Source: Lachnospiraceae bacterium
GTDB lineage: Bacteria > Bacillota > Clostridia > Lachnospirales > Lachnospiraceae
Length of the DNA stretch: 64,000 bases
Direction of reading: 5' to 3'
Assembly (NCBI GenBank): GCA_017523785.1
Contig: JAFWVX010000007.1
Location: 1-64,000, forward strand
Below, one piece after another: positions 63,711 through 64,000 of this stretch (its first letter is position 1; every line of letters begins with the position of its first letter). A program made the translations under genes and the position numbers. The notes under the pieces were generated by a model, which saw only the letters and a list, made by a program, of their open reading frames with translations, made no database searches and was not told the origin of the DNA.

Positions 63711-64000
63711 TTACACCTCCATACAAGTACCAAGTGATTTCACTTGATTCCTAATTTTTAACATATTATTTGGAACTACAATGTCTATTCCTTTTTCCTT
63801 TGCATATTTGAATGTTGTGTTTACATAACTATTATCCTTACACACATCATACACAATAATTCTTTTTAATTTTTTTAAATTATCTACAGTATATTTTATT
63901 GTATCAATTAATAGCTTCGTTTCAATTTCATTACTCACTTTGCCTTTTGTGCTAAATGCTACCACAGAAACATCTTCAAGACCCTCTATCATATATTGAA
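63711..64000 (-). CDS. C-terminal part of a DUF4417-like protein (runs off the window)
   Basis: The visible 96 residues end at 63711, one base before the toxin-50 gene frame. The frame is still open at the window edge, so the methionine at 63992 is probably internal. EDVSVVAFSTKG, then LKKLKRIIVYDVCKDNSYV and GIDIVVPNN resemble the end of DUF4417, a family common in phages and mobile elements. Identification is tentative because the N-terminus is missing. Confidence 0.4.
   Translation of the reverse strand, partial: QYMIEGLEDVSVVAFSTKGKVSNEIETKLLIDTIKYTVDNLKKLKRIIVYDVCKDNSYVNTTFKYAKEKGIDIVVPNNMLKIRNQVKSLGTCMEV

Noticed and set aside
1..64000. tRNA, rRNA, integrase, complete IS element, CRISPR array, T-box leaders
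   Set aside because: Looked for on both strands and not found; the BRO/DinD-type, Ntox50-like and DUF4417-like genes are the only phage-flavoured parts.

Overview
The window is an AT-rich stretch of a chromosome from an anaerobic, low-GC Firmicute. The best guess is a Lachnospiraceae-like Clostridia member. The reasons are a Firmicute-type rpoB-rpoC pair, AddAB instead of RecBCD, RicT (YaaT), the IreB-RuvX-DUF1292-RNase J neighbourhood, the serC-serA-DUF1015 cluster, an oxygen-sensitive class III ribonucleotide reductase and a group-B-like [FeFe] hydrogenase. No rRNA, tRNA, CRISPR array, complete insertion sequence or integrase was seen. Nearly all genes lie on the minus strand; the plus-strand exceptions are a YgjP-like protease, tmcAL, a BCCT transporter and one small membrane protein.

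Layout, left to right: (1) 1-4250: the first codons of metG, a lipoprotein, a type I dehydroquinase, tatD, a TPR protein and a DUF4037 protein. (2) 4251-6794: an accessory patch with a decayed surface-protein gene, a short inverted-repeat element and a BRO/DinD-type gene behind a micro-ORF. (3) 6795-8509: a two-gene operon of AIG1-like and TMEM164/YwaF-like membrane proteins. (4) 8672-16365: YgjP-like protease; nrdD fused to glutaredoxin, with a promoter carrying two NrdR boxes; TrmN6; and two exported proteins. (5) 16412-21019: ricT, holB, guanylate kinase-like gene, membrane-anchored protein, tmcAL. (6) 21012-28826: secreted glycosidase-like protein, asnA, DUF1015, serA, serC, BCCT transporter. 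(7) 28810-30735: a small unknown operon. (8) 30762-45920: ten tightly packed genes read from udp to rnhA (uridine phosphorylase, uridine kinase-like, ECF S component, rsmI, rpoD, addB, addA, nrdG, cdd, rnhA). (9) 46014-54975: rpoC, rpoB, a divergent small membrane protein, DUF554. (10) 55000-62875: RNase J, DUF1292, ruvX, ireB, mtaB, a cell-wall-binding-repeat protein, hydrogenase and an APH-like kinase. (11) 62983-64000: a toxin-50 domain protein with a small acidic neighbour and the end of a DUF4417-like gene.

The most striking feature is a family of short GC-rich palindromes, each about 23-25 bases and ending in GTAGGGG. They stand out in the AT-rich background. Copies sit in frame inside four conserved genes (trmN6, nrdG, ruvX, mtaB) and add peptides of about 20-37 residues that contain phrases such as GADIIRP and GELREP in a constant reading frame. 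Other copies sit just upstream of the start codons of serA, the DUF1015 gene and the RNase J gene. Two larger hairpin repeats with compensatory changes in their outer stems accompany this family on both sides of serA. Together they resemble, in concept, the Rickettsia palindromic elements that insert into coding genes.

Other notable points are a NrdR-controlled promoter whose second box covers the -35, two genes whose -10 lies only six bases before ATG (probable leaderless transcripts), an AddB with a ruined Walker A motif, long low-complexity additions in RpoD, RNase J and AddA, and a bacterial operon joining two membrane families best known from animal lipid metabolism.
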